Notes: a model not told the origin generated them from the sequence alone. A stretch of 64,000 nt of DNA from Thalassobellus citreus (GCF_044385915.1 NZ_JBISCC010000125.1:434001-498000); one strand, 5' to 3'; positions 52,879 to 62,372 are shown, counted from the first letter of the stretch. Made by a program: numbers and translations.

Positions 52879-53526
52879 TTAATGATCTTCTATTAATGAT
52901 GTATTTCTACTACGTTGAACCCAAATGATAATACCAACTACAATTAATGCCATTGGAGCTAATAACATAAATCCGTTATTTTCATATCCATATGCATAAA
53001 CTCCAGTTTTCTCAATAGGATCTCCTAAAACTTTAATTCCTAATAAAGTACCAGCTCCTAATAATTCTCTAAAAAATGCTACTATAATTAAAATAACACC
53101 ATATCCTAAAGAGTTTCCTATACCATCTAAAAATGATCTCCATGGTCCGTTAGCTAAAGCAAAAGCTTCAAAACGCCCCATGATAATACAGTTTGTAATT
53201 ATTAATCCAACAAAAACCGAAAGCGTTTTACTTAACTCATAAGCAAATGCTTTAAGTACTTGATCTACTATAATTACTAAAGCAGCAACTACAATTAACT
53301 GCACAATAATTCTAATTTTTGATGGAATGATATTTCTCATTAAAGAGATAACAACGTTTCCTATTCCTAATACAAATAATACTGAAACAGACATTACAAT
53401 AGCAGCTTCTAATTCGGCTGTAATTGCTAAAGCTGAACATATTCCTAATACCTGAATAGTAATAGGGTTATTATCTGCTAACGGATCTTTAATTAATGCT
53501 GCGTCTTTTTTTGATAAAAGTCCCAT
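52879..53526 (-). CDS. nqrD: Na+-translocating NADH-quinone reductase subunit D
   Basis: A 215-residue, six-helix membrane protein with DPLADNNPITIQVLGICSAL at the N-terminus, ITNCIIMGRFEAFALANGPW and SFLDGIGNSLGYGVILI. It is paralogous to NqrE and forms the quasi-symmetric membrane pair of the sodium pump. It sits 2 bp after nqrC, and the order D before E in transcription matches other nqr operons. Confidence 0.96.
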   Translation of the reverse strand: MGLLSKKDAALIKDPLADNNPITIQVLGICSALAITAELEAAIVMSVSVLFVLGIGNVVISLMRNIIPSKIRIIVQLIVVAALVIIVDQVLKAFAYELSKTLSVFVGLIITNCIIMGRFEAFALANGPWRSFLDGIGNSLGYGVILIIVAFFRELLGAGTLLGIKVLGDPIEKTGVYAYGYENNGFMLLAPMALIVVGIIIWVQRSRNTSLIEDH

Positions 53527-53528
53527 AA

Positions 53529-54269
53529 TTATTTCAATGTTTTAAAATAAGATACATATTGTTTCAACTCTGATTTTAGCATGGCTGTAACTCCATCACC
53601 AGTAATAGTAGCACCTGCAATAGCATCAACTTTATTATCTGTTTTTCTTTTATTTTTCGGGTCGTTATTTCCTTTAGCAACTGTAATGCCTTTAAAAACA
53701 CCGTTATTCATTAAGTTTTCACCTATAAAATCGTCCATAAAGAAACGTTGCTTAATGTTTGCTCCTAAACCAGCTGTTTCTCCTTTGTGATCGAAATAAG
53801 CACCTTGTACTACCATGTTTTTATCCATAGCAACATAGCCCCAAATAGCATCCCAAAGTCCTTTTCCTCTTATAGGAGCTATATAAAATGTTTTACCATC
53901 TTTATTTCCAACAAACAATGGTAACCTTCTTTCGTTTCCAGCTTTTGCACTTGTTTGTTCTTTCTTTACATCTATTAGATAAGCTTCTTTATCTTCAGAC
54001 ACATCACCACCTTGAATAACTAATTGTTTCGAGATGTATTTTGCAAATAACTCAGGTGCTTCATCTGTAGAAACAAAAATAGCACTGCTTTCATCGTTTG
54101 CATTAACACCCATGGCGTATAATATATTCTGTTGCTTTTCTAAACGTTCGTTATTATCAATTTTTGGTCTTAAAGAAGATGCCGTAAATGCTAATAAACC
54201 TCCAACTACTATCACCATAGCAATGGCAAAAAGTATTGTATATGTATTTGAATCCGTTTTATTACTCAT
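53529..54269 (-). CDS. nqrC: Na+-translocating NADH-quinone reductase subunit C
   Basis: A 246-residue protein with one N-terminal helix (residues 11-31) and a periplasmic FMN-binding domain. The covalent flavin site is DAIAGATITGDGV (residues 215-227) with Thr221 as the expected FMN-bearing residue. AGLGANIKQRFFMDDFIGEN lies upstream of it. It relays electrons between the flavin of NqrB and the membrane iron centre. It depends on ApbE, encoded nearby. Confidence 0.95.
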   Translation of the reverse strand: MSNKTDSNTYTILFAIAMVIVVGGLLAFTASSLRPKIDNNERLEKQQNILYAMGVNANDESSAIFVSTDEAPELFAKYISKQLVIQGGDVSEDKEAYLIDVKKEQTSAKAGNERRLPLFVGNKDGKTFYIAPIRGKGLWDAIWGYVAMDKNMVVQGAYFDHKGETAGLGANIKQRFFMDDFIGENLMNNGVFKGITVAKGNNDPKNKRKTDNKVDAIAGATITGDGVTAMLKSELKQYVSYFKTLK

Positions 54270-54271
54270 GA

Positions 54272-55498
54272 TTAAGCCGTTTTAACTTTTAAACGTTTCA
54301 TTCTTTTCTTCACATTTCCTTGAACCACATAATGGTCAATTGTAGGTGCAAACACATTCATTAATAGAATAGCTAGCATAACACCTTCTGGATATGCAGG
54401 ATTAAAGACTCTAATTAATATAGATATAAATCCTACTAAAAATCCGTAAATCCATTTTCCTTTAGTAGTTTGAGATGCTGTAACAGGATCGGTAGCCATA
54501 AACACGGTACCAAAAGCAAAACCACCAATAAGTAAATGATGCCAAAACGTCGTACTCATTAATCCGTAAAACTTACTACTTTCAGTAATAATTCCAGCAT
54601 CAACAATTTGATTAAAAATTAATCCCATTACTAAAGCTCCAAGAGCAGAAGATAACATGATTCTCCAGCTTCCAATTTTAGAGAAGATTAAAAACAAACC
54701 TCCTAATAAGATAAGTAGTGTGGATGTTTCTCCAACAGAACCAGGTATAAATCCTAAAAACATATCAGAGACAGAATAAGCCATCTCTTTTCCTTGCGCT
54801 AATGTTCCTAATATAGTTTCACCAGAAATAGCATCTAAATTTTGTCCAGCAGCAATAAGTTTATCTTGAGCTACAGCGCCTTCAACCCATACTTTATCTC
54901 CAGACATCCAAGTTGGATATGCAAAGAATAAAAAGGCTCTAATAGTTAAAGCAGGATTTAAAATATTCATTCCTGTTCCTCCAAAAACTTCTTTACCAAT
55001 AACAACACCAAAGACTACTGCTACTGCAAGCATCCATAATGGAATATCTACTGGTACAATTAAAGGCACTAACATTCCTGTTACTAAATACCCTTCTTCT
55101 ACTTCGTGCTGATTAATAATAGCGAATATGAATTCAATTCCTAAACCAACTCCGTAAGACACAATAACTAACGGTAATATTTTCCAAAAACCAATTAAGA
55201 AGTTATCCATAGACCAAAATTCTGGACTAAAGAATCCTGCAGTTATTGCTTGAATATCTCCAATCTGAACATTATGTTGGTATCCAGCATTAAACATTCC
55301 GAAAATTAAACAAGGTACCATTGCCATAATAACGGTATTCATGGTACGCTTTAAATCATCGGCTGCTTTTATATGAGTTCCATTATGTGTGGTCTCATTT
55401 GGCAAGTATAAAAACGTGTGGATTGCAGAAAATGCTGGCAACCACTTTTTGTCTTTATTCTTTTCCTTAAAATTATGTAAATTCTCTTTTAAACCCAT
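54272..55498 (-). CDS. nqrB: Na+-translocating NADH-quinone reductase subunit B
   Basis: A 408-residue membrane protein with about ten helices, including MLVPLIVPVDIPLWMLAVAV, GKEVFGGTGMNILNPALTIR and FGTVFMATDPVTASQTTKGK. It carries the Na+ and quinone path, riboflavin and a covalent FMN. The expected flavinylation motif reads DAISGETILG (residues 222-231), with Glu227 where SGAT-type sites have Ala and Thr228 as the candidate FMN site. It abuts nqrA by a one-base overlap. Confidence 0.95.
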   Translation of the reverse strand: MGLKENLHNFKEKNKDKKWLPAFSAIHTFLYLPNETTHNGTHIKAADDLKRTMNTVIMAMVPCLIFGMFNAGYQHNVQIGDIQAITAGFFSPEFWSMDNFLIGFWKILPLVIVSYGVGLGIEFIFAIINQHEVEEGYLVTGMLVPLIVPVDIPLWMLAVAVVFGVVIGKEVFGGTGMNILNPALTIRAFLFFAYPTWMSGDKVWVEGAVAQDKLIAAGQNLDAISGETILGTLAQGKEMAYSVSDMFLGFIPGSVGETSTLLILLGGLFLIFSKIGSWRIMLSSALGALVMGLIFNQIVDAGIITESSKFYGLMSTTFWHHLLIGGFAFGTVFMATDPVTASQTTKGKWIYGFLVGFISILIRVFNPAYPEGVMLAILLMNVFAPTIDHYVVQGNVKKRMKRLKVKTA

Positions 55499-56850
55499 TA
55501 TCCTATCTCTTTAAGCATTAAGTCTAATCCTTCTCTAATTATTTTTTGATGCGGTTGTTTAGACACACATACAAATTCTGTTAATGCAAAATCTTCAGGT
55601 GCTACTTCGTACATTCCTAAAGCTTCCATTTCATCTAAATCTTTATACATACAAGCTTTTAAAATTTGCATAGGATAAATATCTAAAGGAAAAACTTCTT
55701 CATATGTCCCAGTTGTAACAAAAGCACGATGCTCACCATTTGTATTGGTATTTAAATCGTATTTCTTTTTAGGATTTAACCAAGAAAAAGTCATTGCTCT
55801 TGATGTAGAGACCTTATTAAACACAGGTTTAGTCCAACCAAAAAACTCATAATCATCACCTTCAGGAATTACAGAAACTACATTACTGTAATAATCTAAA
55901 TTACCATCTGGCTTTACTTGTTTCCCTGTTAATACATTACCAGAAATTATACGATCGTTACCATCTTTAGCTACACCTTTATCATAAATAAGAGTCGAAA
56001 TTTCGCTTCCTATTTTAGTAACAAAGTATCTTGGTTTTTCAACAGAAGAACCCACTAGAGCAACTGTACGCTCAGCATTAAACTTTCCTGTTAATAATAA
56101 TTCACCAATAATAACAAGATCTTGAGCATTAACTGTCCAAACAACTTCACCTTTATTTATTGGGTCTACTTTATTAATTAGTGTACCAACATTACCTGAA
56201 GGGTGCGGTCCTGAAACTTTATGCGTTGTAGCTCCAGATAAACCAGCAAGTGGAGAATTAGAACTTCCAACAGCAATATGCAGTTTACCTTCAGTCAATT
56301 TACTTAAAGCTGTAACCGCTGCTTGCAATGCTTCTTCTTTACCTTTTAGAGTAAAATCTAAATCGGCTGCTAAAGGAGCGCTTGCATAACCAGAGACAAA
56401 TATCGCTTTTGGCGATTTTTCTGGATTGGCAATTACATCATAAGGACGTTGTTTAACAAATGGCCAACAGCCAGATGCTAATAAATGTGCTTTAATGTCT
56501 TCTGGTTTTGATGTCTCTAAATTAAAAGCACCATAATCTACATAAGATTGTGTTTTATCTGCTTCAATTTTAATAGCATCAATACGTCTTTTTGGTCCAC
56601 GCTGTACTTCAATTACTTTCCCTGAAACTGGTGAAGAAAACTTAACCGATTCTTGAGATTTATCGAAAAACAAAGTGTCTCCAGCTTTTACTGAAGTACC
56701 CTCTTTTGCAACAAGTTTTGGAATAACGCTGTGAAAATCTTCTGGCCTTATGGTGCAGTAGTTACTAATAATCGCTTGTTCAACGACTTTTTCAGCTTCA
56801 CCCTTAAGTTTAATGTCCAGACCTTTTTTAATACGAATGTCGTTTGACAT
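55498..56850 (-). CDS. nqrA: Na+-translocating NADH-quinone reductase subunit A
   Basis: A 450-residue peripheral subunit starting MSNDIRIKKGLDIKLKGEAE, with KLVAKEGTSVKAGDTLFFDK, SGKVIEVQRGPKRRIDAIKI and a SGATTHKVSGPHPSGNVGTL block. It is the cytoplasmic NqrA, which interacts with quinone near the membrane. The ATG at 56850 matches homologous N-termini; an in-frame ATG at 56952 would add a poorly fitting hydrophobic leader and lies upstream of the likely promoter. It is first in nqrABCDEF. Confidence 0.96.
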   Translation of the reverse strand: MSNDIRIKKGLDIKLKGEAEKVVEQAIISNYCTIRPEDFHSVIPKLVAKEGTSVKAGDTLFFDKSQESVKFSSPVSGKVIEVQRGPKRRIDAIKIEADKTQSYVDYGAFNLETSKPEDIKAHLLASGCWPFVKQRPYDVIANPEKSPKAIFVSGYASAPLAADLDFTLKGKEEALQAAVTALSKLTEGKLHIAVGSSNSPLAGLSGATTHKVSGPHPSGNVGTLINKVDPINKGEVVWTVNAQDLVIIGELLLTGKFNAERTVALVGSSVEKPRYFVTKIGSEISTLIYDKGVAKDGNDRIISGNVLTGKQVKPDGNLDYYSNVVSVIPEGDDYEFFGWTKPVFNKVSTSRAMTFSWLNPKKKYDLNTNTNGEHRAFVTTGTYEEVFPLDIYPMQILKACMYKDLDEMEALGMYEVAPEDFALTEFVCVSKQPHQKIIREGLDLMLKEIG

Positions 56851-56888
56851 ATTTATTTTTATTGAAATTAGTTGTCTAAAAATCGGGG

Positions 56889-56896
56889 CAAAAATA
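56889..56896 (-). promoter_or_regulatory. -7 element of the nqr operon
   Basis: The minus strand reads TATTTTTG, an exact TAnnTTTG match 38 nt before the nqrA ATG. No TTG is found at the usual distance. Confidence 0.45.
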
Positions 56897-57017
56897 CAAA
56901 TTTCTTCAGTAAAAAAAGAAAATGTTATTTCTAGTTTATTATTTGTATTCATTCTAAATAAACAAATACTAATAAGGCATAAAAATTGTATATATTTACT
57001 TAAAAATTGATAATTAC

Positions 57018-58268
57018 ATGTTAAAAAATATCAAATACACCATATATCTGTTTCTTTTTTCTCTTTTAGGGTTTTCTCAAATTGAAGAAGTAGCTCCTCC
57101 AGAATATATAAAAACCATCAATTTTAAAGGCAACACTCCCGAAACTCAATTACCAATTTTAAAATTAGGAGAATATGTTATTCTCGAATTCGACGCTTTA
57201 AATGGAGATGAAGATGATTACTATTATAAAATTGAACATTATAATTACGATTGGACACCTTCTGTTTTAATGAAATCTGAATTTTTAGATGGTTTTGACA
57301 ACCAACGTATTAGAAATTACGAGAATTCATATAATACCTATCAAATATATTCTCATTACAAATTAACCATTCCAAATGCACAAACAAAAAGGTTAAAAGT
57401 ATCCGGTAACTATATGTTATCTATTTACAATAATGATGATGAATTAGTTTTCTCAAGAAAATTTATGATTTATGAAGACAAAGTTAATGTTGGAGTTAAT
57501 ATAAAACGCACTAGAAACATTGAATATATTCAAGAAAAACAACGTGTTGATATTATTGTTGCATCTGAAAGCATGCAATTTAACAACCCTAAACAAACGG
57601 TAAAAGCACTAATTGTTCAAAACAACAATTTAAACACGGCAATCTCAAACATAAAACCGCTTTACACCATTGGAAATCAGCTTATTTATAAATACGATAA
57701 CGAAACTAGTTTTTGGGGAGGTAACGAATATTTATATTTTGAAAACAAAGATGTACGTGCCGCTAACACTGGAGTTCAATTTATAGATTTAAAAGATTTA
57801 TACCATAATTACCTGTTTACTAATATAGAGCGAATAAACAAACCCTATACATACAACCCAGATATTAATGGTAATTATGTTATAACCAATGTTGATGCCG
57901 ACGACCCAAGTATAGAATCAGATTATGTTTGGATGCATTTTTCCTTAGTGGGAAACGATTATTTAAAAGACAAGAGCGTACATATCTACGGAAACTTCAA
58001 CAATTACACTATTGATGAAAGTACAAAAATGACGTATTATGAAGCGGAAAATATTTTTAAAAATGCCTTATTATTAAAACAAGGGTTTTACAATTACAAA
58101 TATATTGTAGTAAATAGCGATAACACCTTTGATGAAGGTGCTATTAGTGGCAACTATTACCAAACCGAAAACAATTACAAAGTCATTATCTATTATAGAG
58201 ATTTAGGAGCACGCTACGATAAAATTATAGGAATAGGAGAAGGTAATTCTATTAATATCACAAATTAA
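57018..58268 (+). CDS. DUF5103 family protein (type IX secretion plug-like)
   Basis: A 416-residue exported protein with a signal peptide (YTIYLFLFSLLGFSQ) and the DUF5103 layout: IKTINFKGNTPETQLPILKL, DDYYYKIEHYNYDWTPS, FLDGFDNQRIRNYENSYNTY and a C-terminal HIYGNFNNYTIDESTKMTYY with an Ig- or CBM-like fold. Family members include the plug that closes the periplasmic side of the SprA translocon in the type IX system. It is divergent from nqrA. Confidence 0.85.
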   Translation: MLKNIKYTIYLFLFSLLGFSQIEEVAPPEYIKTINFKGNTPETQLPILKLGEYVILEFDALNGDEDDYYYKIEHYNYDWTPSVLMKSEFLDGFDNQRIRNYENSYNTYQIYSHYKLTIPNAQTKRLKVSGNYMLSIYNNDDELVFSRKFMIYEDKVNVGVNIKRTRNIEYIQEKQRVDIIVASESMQFNNPKQTVKALIVQNNNLNTAISNIKPLYTIGNQLIYKYDNETSFWGGNEYLYFENKDVRAANTGVQFIDLKDLYHNYLFTNIERINKPYTYNPDINGNYVITNVDADDPSIESDYVWMHFSLVGNDYLKDKSVHIYGNFNNYTIDESTKMTYYEAENIFKNALLLKQGFYNYKYIVVNSDNTFDEGAISGNYYQTENNYKVIIYYRDLGARYDKIIGIGEGNSINITN

Positions 58269-58386
58269 CCTAGATGTTTTTGCATTTCAACTAATTTATA
58301 GAGTAAACACATCCTTTTTTAGTACTAACCACTTAATATTTATTATTTTAGCACACGTAAACATATTACACATATTATAACTAATA

Positions 58387-58773
58387 ATGGTTCAACAAGT
58401 TACCAGTGGAATAAAAATTTCGGTAGAAACCAACTACGAAGGCTCATTTTATAAAAATTATAAAATACAATACGCCTTTGCCTATACTGTAACTATAGAA
58501 AACCAAAGCAAAGACTCTGTACAACTTAACGCACGCCACTGGGAAATACTAGATGCTTTAAACAATGTAGAAATTGTTTCTGGTGAAGGTGTTATTGGTA
58601 AAAAACCAGTATTAAACCCTGGCGAATCTCACACTTATACCTCTGGTTGTTTATTAACGTCACCTTTTGGCGCTATGCAAGGGCATTATAATATGGTAAA
58701 CTTTACCACTACCAAAAACTTTGAAGTTACCATTCCAACATTCAAGCTGAGTGCTAAGTTTGCTATAAATTAA
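58387..58773 (+). CDS. apaG: ApaG family protein
   Basis: A 128-residue single-domain protein of ApaG type: GIKISVETNYEGSFYKNYKI and FAYTVTIENQSKDSVQLNAR, then HWEILDALNNVEIVSGEGVI and a glycine-rich PFGAMQGHYNMV segment. ApaG has a fibronectin-III-like fold. It is linked genetically to Co2+/Mg2+ homeostasis and Ap4A metabolism in enteric bacteria, but its biochemical role is unsettled. Alone in its unit, 118 bp from the DUF5103 gene. Confidence 0.93.
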   Translation: MVQQVTSGIKISVETNYEGSFYKNYKIQYAFAYTVTIENQSKDSVQLNARHWEILDALNNVEIVSGEGVIGKKPVLNPGESHTYTSGCLLTSPFGAMQGHYNMVNFTTTKNFEVTIPTFKLSAKFAIN

Positions 58774-58810
58774 TTTTTCTGAAGATATTATTTAGATCTA
58801 AAAAGAAAAA

Positions 58811-59803
58811 CTAAACTTTTCGCTCAAACCTAAAAACTTTCCCATTCTGCTTTACATGAAAGAATTTACAATTAGAATAATGTACAAATTGAAATTCTAA
58901 ATCGTAATTAAAAGCAGCATCATCTATCACAAACTTGTCTTGTATATCAATATTTCCATAAGGTGAAATGCGTTTAAAATGATATTCTACATTATGCTCT
59001 GTTTTGTGCAACTCAAACCAAGCTCCTGCAGCAATACCAGATAACCATTGTGCTTTTTCATGTAAACCATCAACAGGTTTTGATTCTAATGTACCAATAA
59101 AACAAGGTTTATGATCTTTAAGTTTATCTAAAAAACAACGCAGGTTTTCACTTTTCTGAGAGCCTTTAAACTCTGAAATATTACCAGTTTCAGACACTTC
59201 AAAAGGATGAGCTTCTGTATTTGACAATAATACGTTACCAACAGTACTAGGTGTAAACCATTTAGAGTTTTCTAGATTTTTTTTCATCTTTAAATCGGTT
59301 ACCGAAGCAATCAATGTATCGGTTACAAAACGCGCACAATTACAAGCATCTTTTATAAAAGCAGCATACCTTATAAAATGTTTGTTTTGCATATTGGTAA
59401 TATGCGTACGTGCTTTTTCATAATTAACCGCATTACAAACTGAAGCAACTAATTTCCCATCGCCATGTGTTAATTTAGGATGCGTTGCTAAAAACTCTAA
59501 AATAGCATCTAAATTTTTAATCGTATTGTTTTCTATTTCTGCTTTTACAGGAAAATGTAATTCGCTATCGGTATCGCTCCCTCTAACTCTTCCTGTAGGT
59601 TCTGGTGTTATGTATCGTCCAAAATCATGATATTCTAAAACACCTGTTTCTTTATTAATTAACACCAAGGCCGCATGTCCTGCTCGTAAATAATTCTTTT
59701 TACCAACACCTAGAAAGCGTAAAAACGGAGAAAACCATTCTTCAGAAACCATAACAATAGTATCTGGGTAAGCCAGGGTTAAAATAATTCCAGTACTATT
59801 CAT
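58811..59803 (-). CDS. DUF6695 family protein
   Basis: A 330-residue protein of the DUF6695 family. It contains LRAGHAALVLINKETG (His43) and KDACNCARFVTDTLIAS (Cys154, Cys156), a His and Cys spacing that recalls papain-like NlpC/P60 or DUF4105-type folds in circularly permuted order. No signal peptide is visible. The activity is unknown. Its start overlaps the end of the NRDE gene by 8 bp, so the two are translated together. Confidence 0.75.
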   Translation of the reverse strand: MNSTGIILTLAYPDTIVMVSEEWFSPFLRFLGVGKKNYLRAGHAALVLINKETGVLEYHDFGRYITPEPTGRVRGSDTDSELHFPVKAEIENNTIKNLDAILEFLATHPKLTHGDGKLVASVCNAVNYEKARTHITNMQNKHFIRYAAFIKDACNCARFVTDTLIASVTDLKMKKNLENSKWFTPSTVGNVLLSNTEAHPFEVSETGNISEFKGSQKSENLRCFLDKLKDHKPCFIGTLESKPVDGLHEKAQWLSGIAAGAWFELHKTEHNVEYHFKRISPYGNIDIQDKFVIDDAAFNYDLEFQFVHYSNCKFFHVKQNGKVFRFERKV

Positions 59804-60521
59804 TTACTATTTGGGGTATATTTAATGTTTTTGAAGTAACTAAATTATCTTGAAGGCTATCATAATGCATTTCTATAGCATCACCTTGTTTTTTAACCTG
59901 TGTGATACTTGTTGTTTTTACAAATCCACGATTCATAACAACACCATAATCATCATTACCATTCCCTGCCGTTTTATGAAACTTTAATATAGAACTTGCA
60001 TTTAAAGCATTTTCAGTTTTAAAATCCTCGAACCATTGTAAACGCTCTTTTCTCATGGCAACGTTATACAAAGTAGAAGAGGACCAAATTTTAGGTTCTA
60101 AAGGTAATTCTCTAAAATATTTTTGTTCACCACCCCAAACCAATTCATAGAATTTTAAAGTATCATTCCAATCGGCAATAACAATTGTAAATGGTTCAAT
60201 ATTATCAAAATCATAAACCTCAACCGTTTTTAAAATAGAATCAGCTAACATAAACTCTTTAGCAACTACGCCTCGACTCATTCTATAAGTTTCTTTGCGC
60301 TCATGTTTTTCAAATCCACCATTAAGCACACAAATCAATCTATTTTTTTCACTAACACCAATCCAAGTACCACCAGACAATTCATCTTTAGGAAATAACA
60401 AGGTTGTATTTTCAACGTTGTAAAGGTCTGGAGTTAATGATATTCTATTTGGAGCTTCATCTCTATTAGAAGTTAAAATAAAATCATTTTTACCTTTAGG
60501 AATAATAGTTACTGTACACAT
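59796..60521 (-). CDS. NRDE (TANGO2-like) family protein
   Basis: A 241-residue protein starting MCTVTIIPKGKNDFILTSNR followed by DE, which gives the eponymous Asn-Arg-Asp-Glu motif. Cys2 becomes N-terminal after Met removal, as in Ntn hydrolases. SGGTWIGVSEKNRLICVLNG and SSSTLYNVAMRKERLQWFED follow at the family positions. The ATG at 60521 is chosen because the longer frame would bury the Cys. TANGO2 relatives are linked to haem or lipid handling; the bacterial role is unknown. Confidence 0.88.
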   Translation of the reverse strand: MCTVTIIPKGKNDFILTSNRDEAPNRISLTPDLYNVENTTLLFPKDELSGGTWIGVSEKNRLICVLNGGFEKHERKETYRMSRGVVAKEFMLADSILKTVEVYDFDNIEPFTIVIADWNDTLKFYELVWGGEQKYFRELPLEPKIWSSSTLYNVAMRKERLQWFEDFKTENALNASSILKFHKTAGNGNDDYGVVMNRGFVKTTSITQVKKQGDAIEMHYDSLQDNLVTSKTLNIPQIVNE

Positions 60522-60621
60522 AAAAAATGTAGTCTTAAAACCGTTTAGCAACTTACAAAAAATAAATAAAATTTAACGCGCATTTAATAAATGTTCGAGA
60601 TATAAATCATTTGAAAATTCG

Positions 60622-60629
60622 TAAATTTG
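60622..60629 (+). promoter_or_regulatory. -7 element of pruA
   Basis: TAAATTTG matches TAnnTTTG exactly, 42 nt before the pruA ATG. No TTG was found at the standard -33 distance. Confidence 0.5.
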
Positions 60630-60671
60630 CACCCTATTTACTGAATATTCAATAACGAAAAATCAAATATC

Positions 60672-62300
60672 ATGGGAAAAGGCTTTTTTAACGTACCAAT
60701 TGCCGTAAACGAACCTATTAAAAGTTATGCTCCGGGAACTCCAGAACGTGATGCTGTACTAAAAGCATATAAAGATATGTATAACAGCAAAATCGATGTT
60801 CCTTTATATATAAATGGTGAAGACATAAAAACTGGAAACACTAGAACAATGTCGCCTCCACACGATCATCAACATGTGGTTGGAACCTATCATATTGCAG
60901 AACAAAAACATATAGACGACGCTATTTCTACTGCCTTAGAAGCAAGAAAATCGTGGAGTTTAATGCCTTGGGAACAACGTGCTGCTATATTTTTAAAAGC
61001 TGCAGAATTAATTGCAGGTCCTTACAGAGCAAAAATTAACGCTGCAACTATGATGGCGCAATCTAAAACTATTCATCAAGCAGAAATTGATGCGGCTTGC
61101 GAGTTTATAGATTTTTTACGTTTTAATGTACAGTTTATGACTGACATTTACATGGAACAACCAGAAAGCACAAATGATGCTTGGAACCGTATTGAATACC
61201 GTCCACTTGAAGGTTTTACATACGCTGTCTCTCCATTTAACTTTACAGCTATTGCTGGAAATTTACCTGCTTGTATGGCATTAATGGGTAATGTAGTTGT
61301 TTGGAAACCTAGCGATAGTCAGGTATATTCTGCTAAAGTTATTATGGATATTTTTGAAGAAGCTGGTGTACCTCCAGGTGTTATAAATGTTGTTTTTGGA
61401 GATCCTGTCATGATTACCAACACCGTTATGGCTAGTCCAGATTTTTCTGGATTACATTTTACAGGTTCTACATTCATTTTTAAAGAACTTTGGAAACAAA
61501 TAGGAAACAATATTCATAACTATAAAACGTATCCTAGAATTGTTGGAGAAACTGGTGGTAAAGATTTTATTGTAGCCCACAAATCGGCTAACCCTAAACA
61601 AGTTGCAACAGCTATTATTCGTGGAGCTTTTGAATTTCAAGGTCAGAAATGTAGTGCTGCTTCTAGAGCTTACATTCCAAAAGGTATTTGGAACGAGGTA
61701 AAAAACTTTGTTATTGAAGATGTGAAGTCTTTAAAAATGGGTTCTCCTGAAGATATGAGTAACTTTATTACAGCCGTAATTCATGAAGGTTCTTTTGATA
61801 AATTAGCTAAATATATAGATCAAGCTAGAGCAGATAGCGATGCCGAAATTATTATTGGTGGCGGTTACGATAAAAGCAAAGGATATTTTATTGAACCTAC
61901 AGTTATTCTTACTACAAATCCTAAATACACAACCATGTGTACTGAGTTATTTGGTCCTGTAATTACTATATACGTATATGAAGATGACGCTTACGCGGAA
62001 ACACTAAAACTTGTTGATGAAACGAGCGAATATGCATTAACAGGTGCTATTTTATCGAAAGACAGATATGCAATTACACAAGCAACTGAAGCTTTACAAA
62101 ACTGTGCTGGAAACTTCTATATAAACGATAAACCAACTGGTGCTGTTGTAGGACAACAACCTTTTGGTGGCGCACGAGCTTCTGGAACAAATGATAAAGC
62201 TGGTAGTCCACAAAACTTATTACGTTGGGTATCTCCTAGAATGATTAAAGAAACATTTGTAACGCCAACAGATTATCGTTATCCATTTTTAGGAGAATAG
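60672..62300 (+). CDS. pruA: L-glutamate gamma-semialdehyde dehydrogenase
   Basis: A 542-residue aldehyde dehydrogenase of the P5CDH class. Motifs are TYAVSPFNFTAIAGNLPACM (NAD site), FTGSTFIFKELWKQIG, RIVGETGGKDFIVAH with the catalytic Glu, and FQGQKCSAASRAYIP with the nucleophilic Cys. It oxidises glutamate semialdehyde to glutamate, the second step of proline catabolism. No proline dehydrogenase domain is fused, so putA/prodh must be elsewhere. It is monocistronic with its own terminator. Confidence 0.95.
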   Translation: MGKGFFNVPIAVNEPIKSYAPGTPERDAVLKAYKDMYNSKIDVPLYINGEDIKTGNTRTMSPPHDHQHVVGTYHIAEQKHIDDAISTALEARKSWSLMPWEQRAAIFLKAAELIAGPYRAKINAATMMAQSKTIHQAEIDAACEFIDFLRFNVQFMTDIYMEQPESTNDAWNRIEYRPLEGFTYAVSPFNFTAIAGNLPACMALMGNVVVWKPSDSQVYSAKVIMDIFEEAGVPPGVINVVFGDPVMITNTVMASPDFSGLHFTGSTFIFKELWKQIGNNIHNYKTYPRIVGETGGKDFIVAHKSANPKQVATAIIRGAFEFQGQKCSAASRAYIPKGIWNEVKNFVIEDVKSLKMGSPEDMSNFITAVIHEGSFDKLAKYIDQARADSDAEIIIGGGYDKSKGYFIEPTVILTTNPKYTTMCTELFGPVITIYVYEDDAYAETLKLVDETSEYALTGAILSKDRYAITQATEALQNCAGNFYINDKPTGAVVGQQPFGGARASGTNDKAGSPQNLLRWVSPRMIKETFVTPTDYRYPFLGE

Positions 62301-62304
62301 ATTA

Positions 62305-62326
62305 ATTCCTTTGAAAAAAGGAATCT
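62305..62326 (+). repeat. GAAA-loop hairpin repeat copy
   Basis: ATTCCTTTGAAAAAAGGAAT plus CT is the same length as the 33618 repeat core. It differs only where GC/GC stem pairs become TT/AA pairs, so the hairpin and GAAA loop are kept. It lies just after the pruA stop. Confidence 0.6.
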
Positions 62327-62339
62327 TATAATAATTTAA

Positions 62340-62372
62340 AAACAGGTACCAATAATATTGGTGCCTGTTTTT
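62340..62372 (+). terminator. Terminator of pruA
   Basis: AAACAGGTACCAATA pairs with TATTGGTGCCTGTTT (15 bp, one G-U), followed by a short T-run. Confidence 0.87.

Noticed and set aside
56851..56952. N-terminal extension of nqrA
   Set aside because: NqrA homologues start near MSNDIRIKKGLDI; the extension overlaps the likely promoter and is hydrophobic without reason.
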